A DNA stretch of 8,207 nucleotides from Candidatus Methanophagales archaeon. GTDB taxonomy: Archaea; Halobacteriota; Syntropharchaeia; Alkanophagales; Methanospirareceae. Positions 1 to 5,039 of this stretch are shown here, in pieces. The position numbers and the translations under genes were made by a program. The stretch is taken from NCBI GenBank assembly GCA_014061035.1, contig JACGMN010000132.1:1-8207 (forward strand), given 5' to 3'. Numbering within the stretch: position 1 is the stretch's first letter; every line of letters begins with the position of its first letter. The notes beneath the pieces are model-generated. The model made no database searches, was not told where the DNA came from, and saw only the letters and a list, made by a program, of their open reading frames with translations.

Positions 1-14
1 TATCCCTACTGGTT

Positions 15-28
15 AAAAAATATATAAG
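15..28 (+). promoter_or_regulatory. TATA-type promoter of tRNA-Gly
   Basis: An AT-rich block with TATATAA at about 21-27 lies roughly 40 bases upstream of the mature tRNA-Gly 5' end. This fits an archaeal TATA box driving a precursor with a leader of about 15-20 bases that RNase P would remove. The call rests on base composition and position only. Confidence 0.5.
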
Positions 29-66
29 GAACACGAGTAATGAATAAGCAAGCACAGCAAAGAAGA

Positions 67-137
67 GCGTCGATGGTCTAGAGGCATGACTTGGGCCTTC
101 CAAGCCTACAGCCCGGGTTCAAATCCCGGTCGACGCA
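67..137 (+). tRNA. tRNA-Gly (anticodon TCC)
   Basis: This 71-base gene folds as a complete cloverleaf. The acceptor stem is GCGTCGA/TCGACGC (67-73 with 130-136) and the discriminator is A137. The D stem is GTC/GAC. The anticodon stem TGGGC/GCCTA encloses the loop CTTCCAA, placing anticodon TCC at 99-101, which reads GGA and probably other GGN codons. The T arm is CCGGG/CCCGG around TTCAAAT. No CCA is encoded, so it must be added after transcription. There is no intron. The gene converges on the M42 peptidase gene, whose last codon lies 18 bases away on the other strand. Confidence 0.95.
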
Positions 138-154
138 TGATGATCCCATAAATA

Positions 155-170
155 TTATTTTAAAAAATAA
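155..170. terminator. possible bidirectional terminator between convergent genes
   Basis: The segment TTATTTTAAAAAATAA is an almost perfect inverted repeat. It gives a T run on the plus strand (158-161) and a longer T run on the minus strand (complement of 162-167). It sits where transcription from tRNA-Gly and from the M42 gene should end, and it overlaps the last codons and stop of the peptidase. Archaeal termination relies on U-rich stretches, so the place and composition fit. No experimental support is available. Confidence 0.4.
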
Positions 171-1231
171 TCGCCTGCATGTTCCACAGCCCGAGCAACG
201 AGTTCTGCGGCTTTATCAAGGTCTCGCAGACTTAACAACTCCACCGGCGTGTGAATATACCGTGTAGGAACGCCGACTACGCCAGTAGGTATGCCAATCT
301 TCGAGAGATGTATTGCAGTAGCATCAGTAGTTCCACCATCAGCCACGCTGAGCTGGTAATCGATTTTATACCGGGCAGCGGTCTCTTTAAGCCATTTTAA
401 TACCGAAGGAGGCGTTATTATACCACGACCGGACGCGTCAGAGACAGTAATTACAGGACCTTTCTCCACTTCTACTGGAGTATCCTTCTTCTCTATTCCC
501 GGATGTCCACCCGCTACATTGACATCTGTCGCTATTGCAAGATCTGGGCTGAGCGCATAAGCGGCAGTTCTCGCTCCTTTCAGCCCTACCTCTTCCTGCA
601 CTGTTCCTACTGCGTAGACCTCGAATTCAAATTCAGTATCTATCCCTATCCGCTTTACTGCCTCTATCATCACAGCAACGCCTGAGCGATTGTCAAAAGC
701 CTTACAGGTAGTTCTTTCATTCGCGAGCTCTACAAGGTGGCGGTCTATCGTGACTGGTGTTCCGATAGAAATGCCCATCCCCTCCACTTCTCCTTTGCTA
801 CGCGCGCCTACGTCTATAAACATATCTTCAGACTTTACCACCTTCTCACGCTCTTCCTTCTTCATTACGTGAGCCGGCTTCGACCCGATAACGCCGTACA
901 AACCGCCCCTGTCCCTCTCCGCATGCACAATCACGCGTTGATTGAGCAGCGTTTGCTCAAACCAGCCGCCGATAGTTGAGAAGAATATGAATCCTTCGTC
1001 ACTTATATGCTTCACCATAAATCCTATCTCATCGATGTGTGCAGCAATCATAACAGAAGGCTTTTTACCTTTACCACGCTTCGTAGCTATCAGATTGCCC
1101 AGACGGTCAATCTTTATCTCGTCCACATACTCATTTAACTCTACCGCGATGATATTCCTTATCTCGCCTTCGTAGCCTGAAACGCCATGCGCTTCAGCCA
1201 ATTTTCTCAGCAGTTCTTTCAGTTCAGTCAT
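155..1231 (-). CDS. M42 family metallo-aminopeptidase (TET-like)
   Basis: This 358-residue cytoplasmic enzyme belongs to the M42 family of two-metal aminopeptidases. Members such as the archaeal TET proteins form large tetrahedral dodecamers that trim peptides released by the proteasome; some relatives are annotated as endoglucanase or deblocking aminopeptidase. The expected metal ligands and catalytic residues are visible: His65 in AAHIDEIGF, Asp180 in KAFDNRSG, catalytic Glu213 and ligand Glu214 in VQEEVGLKGA, Asp236 in ATDVN, and His327 in YIHTPVE. Length is typical and no signal peptide or membrane segment is seen. The ATG at 1231 gives the standard family N-terminus, and no in-frame alternative lies just upstream. 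It begins only 26 bases after the tRNA-Tyr gene on the same strand, with no clear ribosome site or separate TATA box between them, so its transcript may arise by read-through or from a promoter inside the tRNA gene. Exact substrate preference cannot be read from the sequence. Confidence 0.93.
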   Translation of the reverse strand: MTELKELLRKLAEAHGVSGYEGEIRNIIAVELNEYVDEIKIDRLGNLIATKRGKGKKPSVMIAAHIDEIGFMVKHISDEGFIFFSTIGGWFEQTLLNQRVIVHAERDRGGLYGVIGSKPAHVMKKEEREKVVKSEDMFIDVGARSKGEVEGMGISIGTPVTIDRHLVELANERTTCKAFDNRSGVAVMIEAVKRIGIDTEFEFEVYAVGTVQEEVGLKGARTAAYALSPDLAIATDVNVAGGHPGIEKKDTPVEVEKGPVITVSDASGRGIITPPSVLKWLKETAARYKIDYQLSVADGGTTDATAIHLSKIGIPTGVVGVPTRYIHTPVELLSLRDLDKAAELVARAVEHAGDYFLK

Positions 1232-1250
1232 TCTTTCATTCTGGATGGGG

Positions 1251-1257
1251 AAAAAAA
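1251..1257 (-). terminator. T-run terminator after tRNA-Tyr
   Basis: Seven consecutive T on the minus strand follow the tRNA-Tyr discriminator base directly. This is the usual form of an archaeal tRNA terminator. It lies 20 bases ahead of the M42 start codon, so read-through would be needed if both genes share a promoter. Confidence 0.5.
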
Positions 1258-1377
1258 TCCCGCCTCCCGGATTTGAACCGGGGACAGCACGGTATCCGCG
1301 CGGTTATAAGATCTTTAGGAGGTGATCAAATACGCCACACTACAGCCGCGCACTCTTCCAAGCTGAGTTAAGGCGGG
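1258..1377 (-). tRNA. tRNA-Tyr (anticodon GTA) with a 46-base intron
   Basis: Read on the minus strand, the mature tRNA (74 bases) has acceptor stem CCCGCCT/AGGCGGG, T8-A9, D stem ACTC/GAGT, anticodon stem CGCGG/CCGTG, a five-base variable loop CTGTC, T arm CCCGG/CCGGG around TTCAAAT, and discriminator A. C1-G72 with A73 is the archaeal tyrosine identity set. The loop CTGTAG-A puts anticodon GTA at 1341-1343. A 46-base intron (1294-1339) interrupts the loop between positions 37 and 38, the canonical archaeal site. No CCA is encoded. A rival fold pairs the anticodon stem with an intron-internal CCGCG. That would force a long variable arm unusual for archaeal tRNA-Tyr, so the CCGTG pairing is preferred. 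Confidence 0.93.
1294..1339 (-). other. tRNA-Tyr intron with bulge-helix-bulge splice motif
   Basis: The intron/exon junctions form a textbook motif for the archaeal splicing endonuclease. Beyond the anticodon stem, exon CTGT pairs with intron GCGG to give the four-base central helix. It is flanked by the three-base bulges AGT (5' side) and ATA (3' side), each cut after its second base, which yields G37/A38 exactly. A further intron helix, GTGG/CCGC, follows. The apical part can form GATC/GATC around the loop ACCTCCTAAA. The stretch complementary to 1317-1327 reads GATCACCTCCT, the same as the conserved 16S rRNA 3' tail. Confidence 0.85.
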
Positions 1378-1396
1378 ATAGCGAGATAGCGGGATA
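1373..1396. repeat. three tandem copies of GCGRGATA
   Basis: GCGGGATA, GCGAGATA and GCGGGATA follow one another, then a trailing GATA at 1397-1400. The first copy starts inside the tRNA-Tyr gene, in the acceptor stem, and the array runs into its 5' leader, so the array looks like an expansion of the gene's own edge. It lies between the tRNA and its TATA box. Confidence 0.8.
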
Positions 1397-1400
1397 GATA

Positions 1401-1420
1401 GGTATATATATACATATAAA
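1401..1420 (-). promoter_or_regulatory. TATA-type promoter of tRNA-Tyr
   Basis: On the minus strand this block reads TTTATATGTATATATATACC, a strong TATA-rich element 25-45 bases upstream of the mature tRNA-Tyr 5' end (1377). It is nearly self-complementary, so it could also contribute to transcription in the leuD direction. Confidence 0.5.
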
Positions 1421-1429
1421 GACCTCAAA

Positions 1430-1471
1430 CAAATATAAATATAGTTATAGTTTAAATCTTAGTTTAAATCT
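1430..1471 (+). promoter_or_regulatory. promoter/leader of the leuD-ribosomal unit with duplicated 12-mer
   Basis: AAATATAAATATAG (1431-1444) is a candidate TATA box for the plus-strand unit. Directly after it the 12-mer TAGTTTAAATCT is repeated exactly in tandem (1448-1459 and 1460-1471). Each copy carries the TTTAAA palindrome. The repeat lies 32-55 bases ahead of the leuD start and could be a doubled TATA element or a regulator site; the sequence alone cannot tell which. Confidence 0.4.
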
Positions 1472-1502
1472 GGTCTGGCAGAAAGAAGTAAAAAAGAGAA
1501 AA

Positions 1503-1988
1503 ATGAGAATCTGGAAATTTGGAGAGAATATTGATACTGACCAGATTATTCCGGCTGAATATCTGACGACAGGCGATGCAACAAAGCTCGCAGCTCATGC
1601 GTTTGCTAAGGTGCTGCCAGAATTTTCGAAAGAAGTGAAAGAAGGCGATGTCATCGTAGCGGATGAGAATTTCGGCTGCGGCAGTTCGCGTGAGCATGCA
1701 CCACGTGCATTACTCGGTGCAGGCATAAGTTATGTAATAGCAAAGAGTTTTGCAAGAATCTTCTTCAGAAATTCGATCAATACCGGTCTGCCTCTGATCG
1801 AAATCGACGCTGACGTCTTCGACCGGATTGAAGAATGTGATGAGATAGAAATACACTTTGATAGCGGCGTAATAAAGAATCTCACAAAGAAGGAGGATTA
1901 TCAATTCAACCCGCTGCCAGCCTTTATGCAGGAAATCCTTGAAAGCGGTGGTCTGATCAATTATATTAAGATCAAAAAGCAGAGATAA
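1503..1988 (+). CDS. leuD: 3-isopropylmalate dehydratase small subunit (or homoaconitase small subunit)
   Basis: This 161-residue swivel-domain protein of the aconitase superfamily pairs with a separate iron-sulphur large subunit, not in this window. It isomerises 2-isopropylmalate to 3-isopropylmalate in leucine synthesis, or related tricarboxylates such as homoaconitate. Diagnostic motifs are NIDTDQIIP near the N-terminus and NFGCGSSREHAP at 56-67, where the Ser-Arg segment binds substrate. The length matches the short archaeal form. The substrate-choosing loop after DTDQIIPAEY reads YLTT (20-23). It lacks the Arg of the YLRT loop described for archaeal homoaconitase, which leans the call toward isopropylmalate, but this is inference. 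The gene heads the plus-strand unit and ends 13 bases before eL18, so it is probably cotranscribed with it. The ATG at 1503 has only a weak purine-rich stretch upstream. Confidence 0.85.
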   Translation: MRIWKFGENIDTDQIIPAEYLTTGDATKLAAHAFAKVLPEFSKEVKEGDVIVADENFGCGSSREHAPRALLGAGISYVIAKSFARIFFRNSINTGLPLIEIDADVFDRIEECDEIEIHFDSGVIKNLTKKEDYQFNPLPAFMQEILESGGLINYIKIKKQR

Positions 1989-2001
1989 GATAAGCGAAAA
2001 A

Positions 2002-2367
2002 ATGAGGAGAAGGAAGAAGACGAACCCGAAGATTGATCTGTTAATAGACGATTTAAAGCGAGTTTCGAGAGAACGCAGCGTGCCGCTATGGCGTGATATA
2101 GCGAAGCGGTTAGAGAAGCCGCGAAGGCATTATGCCACGGTTAATCTGAGCAAGATAAATAGATATTCCGTGGCAAACGATACGATTATTGTTCCGGGCA
2201 AGGTGCTGAGTGCCGGAGAGATCGAGAAGCCAGTTACCATTGCAGCACTAGGATTCAGTAAAAAAGCGTATGAGAAGATCAGCTCGCGGGGAAAGTGTAA
2301 GTGCGTTGGGATCGAAGAACTGATGGAGACAAATCCGAAAGGGTCAGGTGTAAAGATAATAGTGTAA
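2002..2367 (+). CDS. rpl18e: large-subunit ribosomal protein eL18 (L18e)
   Basis: This 121-residue protein is the archaeal/eukaryotic ribosomal protein eL18, a 50S component with no bacterial equivalent under that name. The N-terminus is basic (RRRKKTNP), and NLSKINRYS, VPGKVLSAGE and a Gly-rich C-terminus (NPKGSGVKII) are typical of the family. Its place ahead of uL13, uS9 and RNA polymerase subunit N is the conserved archaeal order. Thirteen bases separate it from leuD, and 45 AT-rich bases follow before uL13. Those bases include TATAATTAAG, a possible extra promoter. Start choice is secure because the ATG precedes the conserved basic segment directly. Confidence 0.95.
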   Translation: MRRRKKTNPKIDLLIDDLKRVSRERSVPLWRDIAKRLEKPRRHYATVNLSKINRYSVANDTIIVPGKVLSAGEIEKPVTIAALGFSKKAYEKISSRGKCKCVGIEELMETNPKGSGVKIIV

Positions 2368-2412
2368 ATAAGTATAATTAAGAATTAAGAAAGAGTAAGA
2401 GAGATGAGATAG

Positions 2413-2889
2413 ATGGAGCTAAAAATAATAGACGGGGACGGTCTTATTCTTGGGCGGTTAGCGAGTACGGTAGCGAAGAAGTTACTGAACGAGAAGGATG
2501 TGGAGATTGTGATCGTCAATGCAGAACGCGTGGTTATAAGTGGTTCCAAAGTAAGAACGTTTAAGGATTACAAGGCGATGAAGGATAGAGGTTCAAAGGA
2601 GCAAGGACCTTTCTTTCCTAAAATGCCTGACAGAATTGTGAAGAGGACAATACGCGGCATGCTACCTTATAAGCAGGCAAAGGGGAGAGACGCATTTTCA
2701 CGATTGAAGGTTTATCTTAGCATACCAGAAGAATATGAGGATGAGGTTAAAGCTAAAGCTGTGGCAGGAGAGCGTGAAGAAGTAAAAAATATCTCGGCTG
2801 AACGATTGTCTCGTAAGTATGTAACAGTAGGAGAGGTGAGCGAAAAACTAGGATGGGTACCAAAGCAAAACCAAAGGCAAAGAAAGTAG
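2413..2889 (+). CDS. rpl13: large-subunit ribosomal protein uL13
   Basis: The 158-residue product is ribosomal protein uL13, which binds 23S rRNA and assembles early. The N-terminus (IIDGDGLILGRLAS) and the central stretch RTIRGMLPYKQAKGRDAFSR are family hallmarks. The C-terminal tail (KLGWVPKQNQRQRK) is basic and makes the protein slightly long. That tail is encoded by DNA that also encodes the proposed N-terminus of uS9 in another frame. The start is preceded by GAGATGAGATAG, only a weak ribosome site. It is part of the conserved eL18-uL13-uS9-Rpo10 cluster. Confidence 0.95.
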   Translation: MELKIIDGDGLILGRLASTVAKKLLNEKDVEIVIVNAERVVISGSKVRTFKDYKAMKDRGSKEQGPFFPKMPDRIVKRTIRGMLPYKQAKGRDAFSRLKVYLSIPEEYEDEVKAKAVAGEREEVKNISAERLSRKYVTVGEVSEKLGWVPKQNQRQRK

Positions 2890-3290
2890 TGAATGAGGTT
2901 GGAAAGAGGAAGAGTGCGGTCGCACGTGTAACAGTAAAAGAGGGCAAAGGTGTTGTGAGAGTAAACAAGAGACTACTAGAGGTAATAGAGCCAGAAGTGG
3001 TGCAAACAAAGTTGGCAGAACCCTTGCTTATCGCTTCTCAGTTTCAGGATATTGATATTGATAGCATTGATGTGAATGTAACAGTAACTGGCGGCGGGTT
3101 TATGGGGCAGGCAGAGGCGGCACGCACTGCTATTGCACGTGGATTAGTGGAATGGACAGAGAATGAAGAGCTGAAAGAGACCTATCTGGGATATGACCGA
3201 AGCTTGATAGTAAGTGATATGAGGAAGAAAGAGATGAAGAAGTATGGTGCAAAAGGTGCGAGAGCGAAGAGGCAGAAGTCTTACAGATAA
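2853..3290 (+). CDS. rps9: small-subunit ribosomal protein uS9
   Basis: This is ribosomal protein uS9, whose C-terminal Lys/Arg tail reaches toward the P-site tRNA. Seen here are VGKRKSAVARV at the N-terminus, the central Gly motif GGGFMGQAEAARTAIARGL, and the invariant C-terminus ending RQKSYR. Starting at ATG 2853 gives 145 residues, overlaps uL13 by 37 bases, and has GAGGTGA (2833-2839) thirteen bases upstream. A GTG at 2889, touching the uL13 stop as TAGTG, would give 133 residues, closer to the family's usual length, but it lacks a good ribosome site. The extra N-terminal residues are Lys-rich and not diagnostic. Function is certain; the start is not. Confidence 0.95.
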   Translation: MGTKAKPKAKKVVNEVGKRKSAVARVTVKEGKGVVRVNKRLLEVIEPEVVQTKLAEPLLIASQFQDIDIDSIDVNVTVTGGGFMGQAEAARTAIARGLVEWTENEELKETYLGYDRSLIVSDMRKKEMKKYGAKGARAKRQKSYR

Positions 3291-3316
3291 AGGTAAAGGT
3301 AAAGGTAAAGGTAAAG
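3288..3316. repeat. TAAAGG hexamer microsatellite between uS9 and rpoN
   Basis: Four complete TAAAGG units (3288-3311) and a fifth partial one run from the uS9 stop codon to four bases before the rpoN ATG. Every unit contains AAAGGT, a weak Shine-Dalgarno-like element, so the array supplies several near-equivalent sites. Copy number could alter spacing to the rpoN start without touching either protein. Confidence 0.85.
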
Positions 3317-3320
3317 TTCA

Positions 3321-3512
3321 ATGATTCCAGTAAGGTGTTATACATGTGGAAAAGTCATATCAAATGTTTGGGACGAGTATAAGGCGCGAACAGAGCACGA
3401 GGATGAGGATCCAGGGAAAGTAATGGATAGCCTGGGGATAGAGCGATATTGCTGCCGTAGGATGCTTCTAACGCACGTAGAATTGATGGATGAGATAGCA
3501 CCGTATGAATGA
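3321..3512 (+). CDS. rpoN: DNA-directed RNA polymerase subunit N (Rpo10)
   Basis: This 63-residue zinc protein is the archaeal counterpart of eukaryotic RPB10, part of the Rpo3-Rpo10-Rpo11-Rpo12 assembly platform. It shows the atypical zinc site: Cys6 and Cys9 in CYTCG and the adjacent pair Cys44-Cys45 in RYCCRRMLLTHVE. Length and both motifs match the family. The ATG at 3321 opens the standard MIPVRC N-terminus and is preceded by the GGTAAA repeat array. It follows uS9 and precedes a tRNA-Pro gene by 36 bases, as part of a continuous transcription unit. Confidence 0.97.
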   Translation: MIPVRCYTCGKVISNVWDEYKARTEHEDEDPGKVMDSLGIERYCCRRMLLTHVELMDEIAPYE

Positions 3513-3548
3513 ATAAGATAATGGAGAAGATTGAGCAAGTACGATAAG

Positions 3549-3623
3549 GGGGTTGTAGGGTAGCTTGGTCGATCCTTCGGCGTTCGGGACGCCGAGACCT
3601 GAGTTCAAATCTCAGCAACCCCA
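3549..3623 (+). tRNA. tRNA-Pro (anticodon CGG)
   Basis: The 75-base gene has acceptor stem GGGGTTG/CAACCCC (3549-3555 with 3616-3622), discriminator A, a short D stem, anticodon stem CGGCG/CGCCG around TTCGGGA with anticodon CGG at 3585-3587, a four-base variable loop, and T arm CTGAG/CTCAG around TTCAAAT. G37 after the anticodon is usual for proline tRNAs. It has no intron and no encoded CCA. No convincing TATA box lies in the 36 bases upstream, so it is probably cut out of the ribosomal/polymerase transcript. AGTACGA before the gene (3538-3544) is complementary to TCGTACT after it (3643-3649) and could pair across the precursor. Confidence 0.94.
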
Positions 3624-3624
3624 T

Positions 3625-3648
3625 TCTCGTACTCTCGTACTCTCGTAC
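3625..3648. repeat. three tandem copies of TCTCGTAC after tRNA-Pro
   Basis: The octamer TCTCGTAC is repeated exactly three times beginning two bases after the tRNA-Pro 3' end. The third copy runs into the perfect 12-base palindrome TACTGTACAGTA (3646-3657). The array fills much of the 59-base gap before rpoK. Its role is unknown; slippage during replication is the simplest origin. Confidence 0.85.
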
Positions 3649-3682
3649 TGTACAGTAGACAGTAAAGTAAGGAAAGAAAAGG

Positions 3683-3877
3683 TTGATCGGGTTGACAGAA
3701 AAAAGAAGGAAATATACGAAATATGAAGAAGCACGCATCATAAGTGCAAGAGCGCTGCAATTAGCTATGGGTGCTCCGGTACTCATTGATACAGAAAAAA
3801 TAGAGCCTACAGAGATAGCTATCGAGGAATTTAAGAGTGGTGTTATCCCGATAACGGTGAGAAGACGTGCGGAATAG
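3683..3877 (+). CDS. rpoK: DNA-directed RNA polymerase subunit K (Rpo6)
   Basis: This is the small archaeal counterpart of eukaryotic RPB6 and bacterial omega, which clamps the largest polymerase subunit and aids assembly. The family core is visible as YTKYEEARIISARALQLAMGAPVLI, followed by EIAIEEF and the C-terminal PITVRRR. No ATG fits. TTG at 3683 gives 64 residues and TTG at 3692 gives 61; both are near the family length. GGAAAG (3671-3676) lies upstream, and AGGTTGATC overlaps the first candidate, so the choice is open. It follows rpoN and the tRNA-Pro gene, a common archaeal arrangement. Confidence 0.93.
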   Translation: MIGLTEKRRKYTKYEEARIISARALQLAMGAPVLIDTEKIEPTEIAIEEFKSGVIPITVRRRAE

Positions 3878-3890
3878 GATTATATGACCG

Positions 3891-3904
3891 AGATCAGAGA
3901 TCAG
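3891..3904. repeat. AGATCAG heptamer tandem pair before mtnA
   Basis: AGATCAG occurs twice in direct succession, followed by the imperfect copy AAATCA, inside the 48-base gap between rpoK and mtnA. The gap also holds AAGGA (3911-3915), a plausible ribosome site ten bases before the TTG start of mtnA. Confidence 0.6.
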
Positions 3905-3925
3905 AAATCAAAGGACAGAAAATAA

Positions 3926-4935
3926 TTGAGAACGCTAGAATGGGATGATAAAAAGCGCGTTCTGAAACTGATAGATCAGACGCAGCTACCTGAAGATTAT
4001 AAGATCGTAGAGTGCGCGAATGTACCGGAACTTATAGATGCGATAAAAAGCTTAAAGGTGCGAGGTGCACCGGCATTAGGCGTTGCTGGCGCTTTTGGCG
4101 TTGTATTGGCATGTACAGGTATGGATAAGCACGAGTTCAAGAATGGTGTAGAAGAGCTCGCGGTAGCGCGCCCAACTGCTGTAAATCTCTGCTATAGTGT
4201 TAATAGGACGCGGCAGGCAGCGCGGTGCTCGGGGAAAGCATGCCGGGGATGAGGGATCGTGCACTGGCTGAGGCAAAAAAGATTGCTGAGGAAGATGTCG
4301 CGGTGAACAAGAAGATAGGGGATTATGGGAGTGTGCTTTTGGAGGATGGTGACGTCGTGCTGACGCATTGCAATGCAGGGCGGCTTGCATGTGTGGATTG
4401 GGGGACGGCACTCGGAGTAATAAGAACTGCGATAGAGAACGGGAAGAGGATAGAAGTGATTGCTTGCGAGACGAGGCCTCTAAATCAGGGTTCACGGCTC
4501 ACCGCGTGGGAACTACTTCAGGATAAAATCCCGGTTACGCTTATCACGGACAGCATGAGTGCGGCAGTTATGCGTGCCGGAAAGGTAAATAAGGTGCTGG
4601 TTGGTGCTGACAGAGTCGTCAAGGAAGGAGTGATAAACAAAATAGGGACGTACATGCATGCTTTGGTCGCGAAGGCGCATGCCATACCGTTCTATGTCGC
4701 CGCTCCGGGTTCATCGTTCGACAGGACGCGTAGTTATAAAGAGGTTGTGATAGAGGAAAGAAGCGCTGAAGAACTATTATTCTTCGGATCAAAGCAGATT
4801 GCACCGCTTGAGGTGAAGATTTACAATCCTGCCTTTGATTTCACTCCGTTTGAGCTGATAGAAGCGGTAATTACGGAGAAAGGGGTGTTTTCTTCACTTT
4901 CACCGAGAGAATGGTGTGATGGCAATTCGGGATAG
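3926..4935 (+). CDS. mtnA: S-methyl-5-thioribose-1-phosphate isomerase (MtnA), frameshifted
   Basis: MtnA converts methylthioribose 1-phosphate to methylthioribulose 1-phosphate in methionine salvage. It belongs to the eIF2B-alpha-like isomerase fold. The gene is split. From TTG 3926 one frame supplies VRGAPALGVAGAFG and ARPTAVNL, then leaves homology and stops at 4252. The -1 frame from about 4225 to 4935 supplies THCNAG, ETRPLNQGSRLTAWEL, VGADRVV, NKIGTY, IPFYVAAPGSSFD and NPAFDFTP. Joined, it is about 336 residues, normal for the family. The catalytic Cys (about 149, in HCNAG) and Asp (about 229, in GADR) are both present. One extra base between about 4207 and 4257 would restore the frame, for instance a third G in CGGTG (4223-4227). 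No recognised slippery heptamer is present, so this is a sequencing indel or a recent mutation rather than programmed recoding. The related ribose-1,5-bisphosphate isomerase is less likely given the MtnA-type motifs. Confidence 0.88.
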
Positions 4936-4942
4936 AATAGAT

Positions 4943-4960
4943 TTATTACAAATATAAAGG
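4943..4960 (+). promoter_or_regulatory. candidate promoter of the nuclease/ATPase pair
   Basis: TTTATTACAAATATAAAG starts eight bases after the mtnA stop and about 95 bases before the nuclease start. It is the best TATA-like element in the gap. A second one, TATAAAGG at 5017-5024, is near enough to the ATG to suit a nearly leaderless transcript. Confidence 0.4.
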
Positions 4961-4982
4961 AGTTATGCGTAAGCGAGAATAC

Positions 4983-4999
4983 CTTTGCAATCAGCAAAG
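4983..4999 (+). other. leader hairpin CTTTGC/GCAAAG
   Basis: A perfect six-base stem with loop AATCA lies midway between mtnA and the nuclease gene. No T run follows it, so it is not a classical terminator. It would fall in the untranslated leader if the upstream promoter is used. Chance cannot be excluded for a stem this short. Confidence 0.3.
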
Positions 5000-5039
5000 T
5001 AAAATAAAAGAAATGCTATAAAGGATAGACGGTGATAAA

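Noticed and set aside
137..143. ATGATGA resembling a C box of a C/D guide RNA right after tRNA-Gly
   Set aside because: No CTGA D box follows at a suitable distance on the same strand, and no internal C'/D' pair is seen.
1283..1303. Reading of the minus-strand tRNA as one with a long variable arm, using the CCGCG partner
   Set aside because: This fold breaks the bulge-helix-bulge and gives a class II arm not expected for archaeal tRNA-Tyr; the CCGTG fold explains every part.
1317..1327. AGGAGGTGATC on the plus strand as a perfect Shine-Dalgarno site for a plus-strand gene
   Set aside because: No start codon or open frame follows at usable distance; the strand of interest is the tRNA intron.
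3355..3786. Minus-strand open frame of 143 codons across rpoN, tRNA-Pro and rpoK
   Set aside because: It is antisense to two certain genes and a tRNA, and its composition is that of a shadow frame with no recognisable motif.
4207..4257. Programmed -1 frameshifting in mtnA
   Set aside because: No X XXY YYZ slippery heptamer is present. TCG GGG AAA allows only the P-site codon to re-pair, and MtnA is not known to need recoding.
4076..4495. Minus-strand open frame of 139 codons opposite mtnA
   Set aside because: It lies antisense to conserved MtnA motifs and shows no family resemblance or ribosome site.
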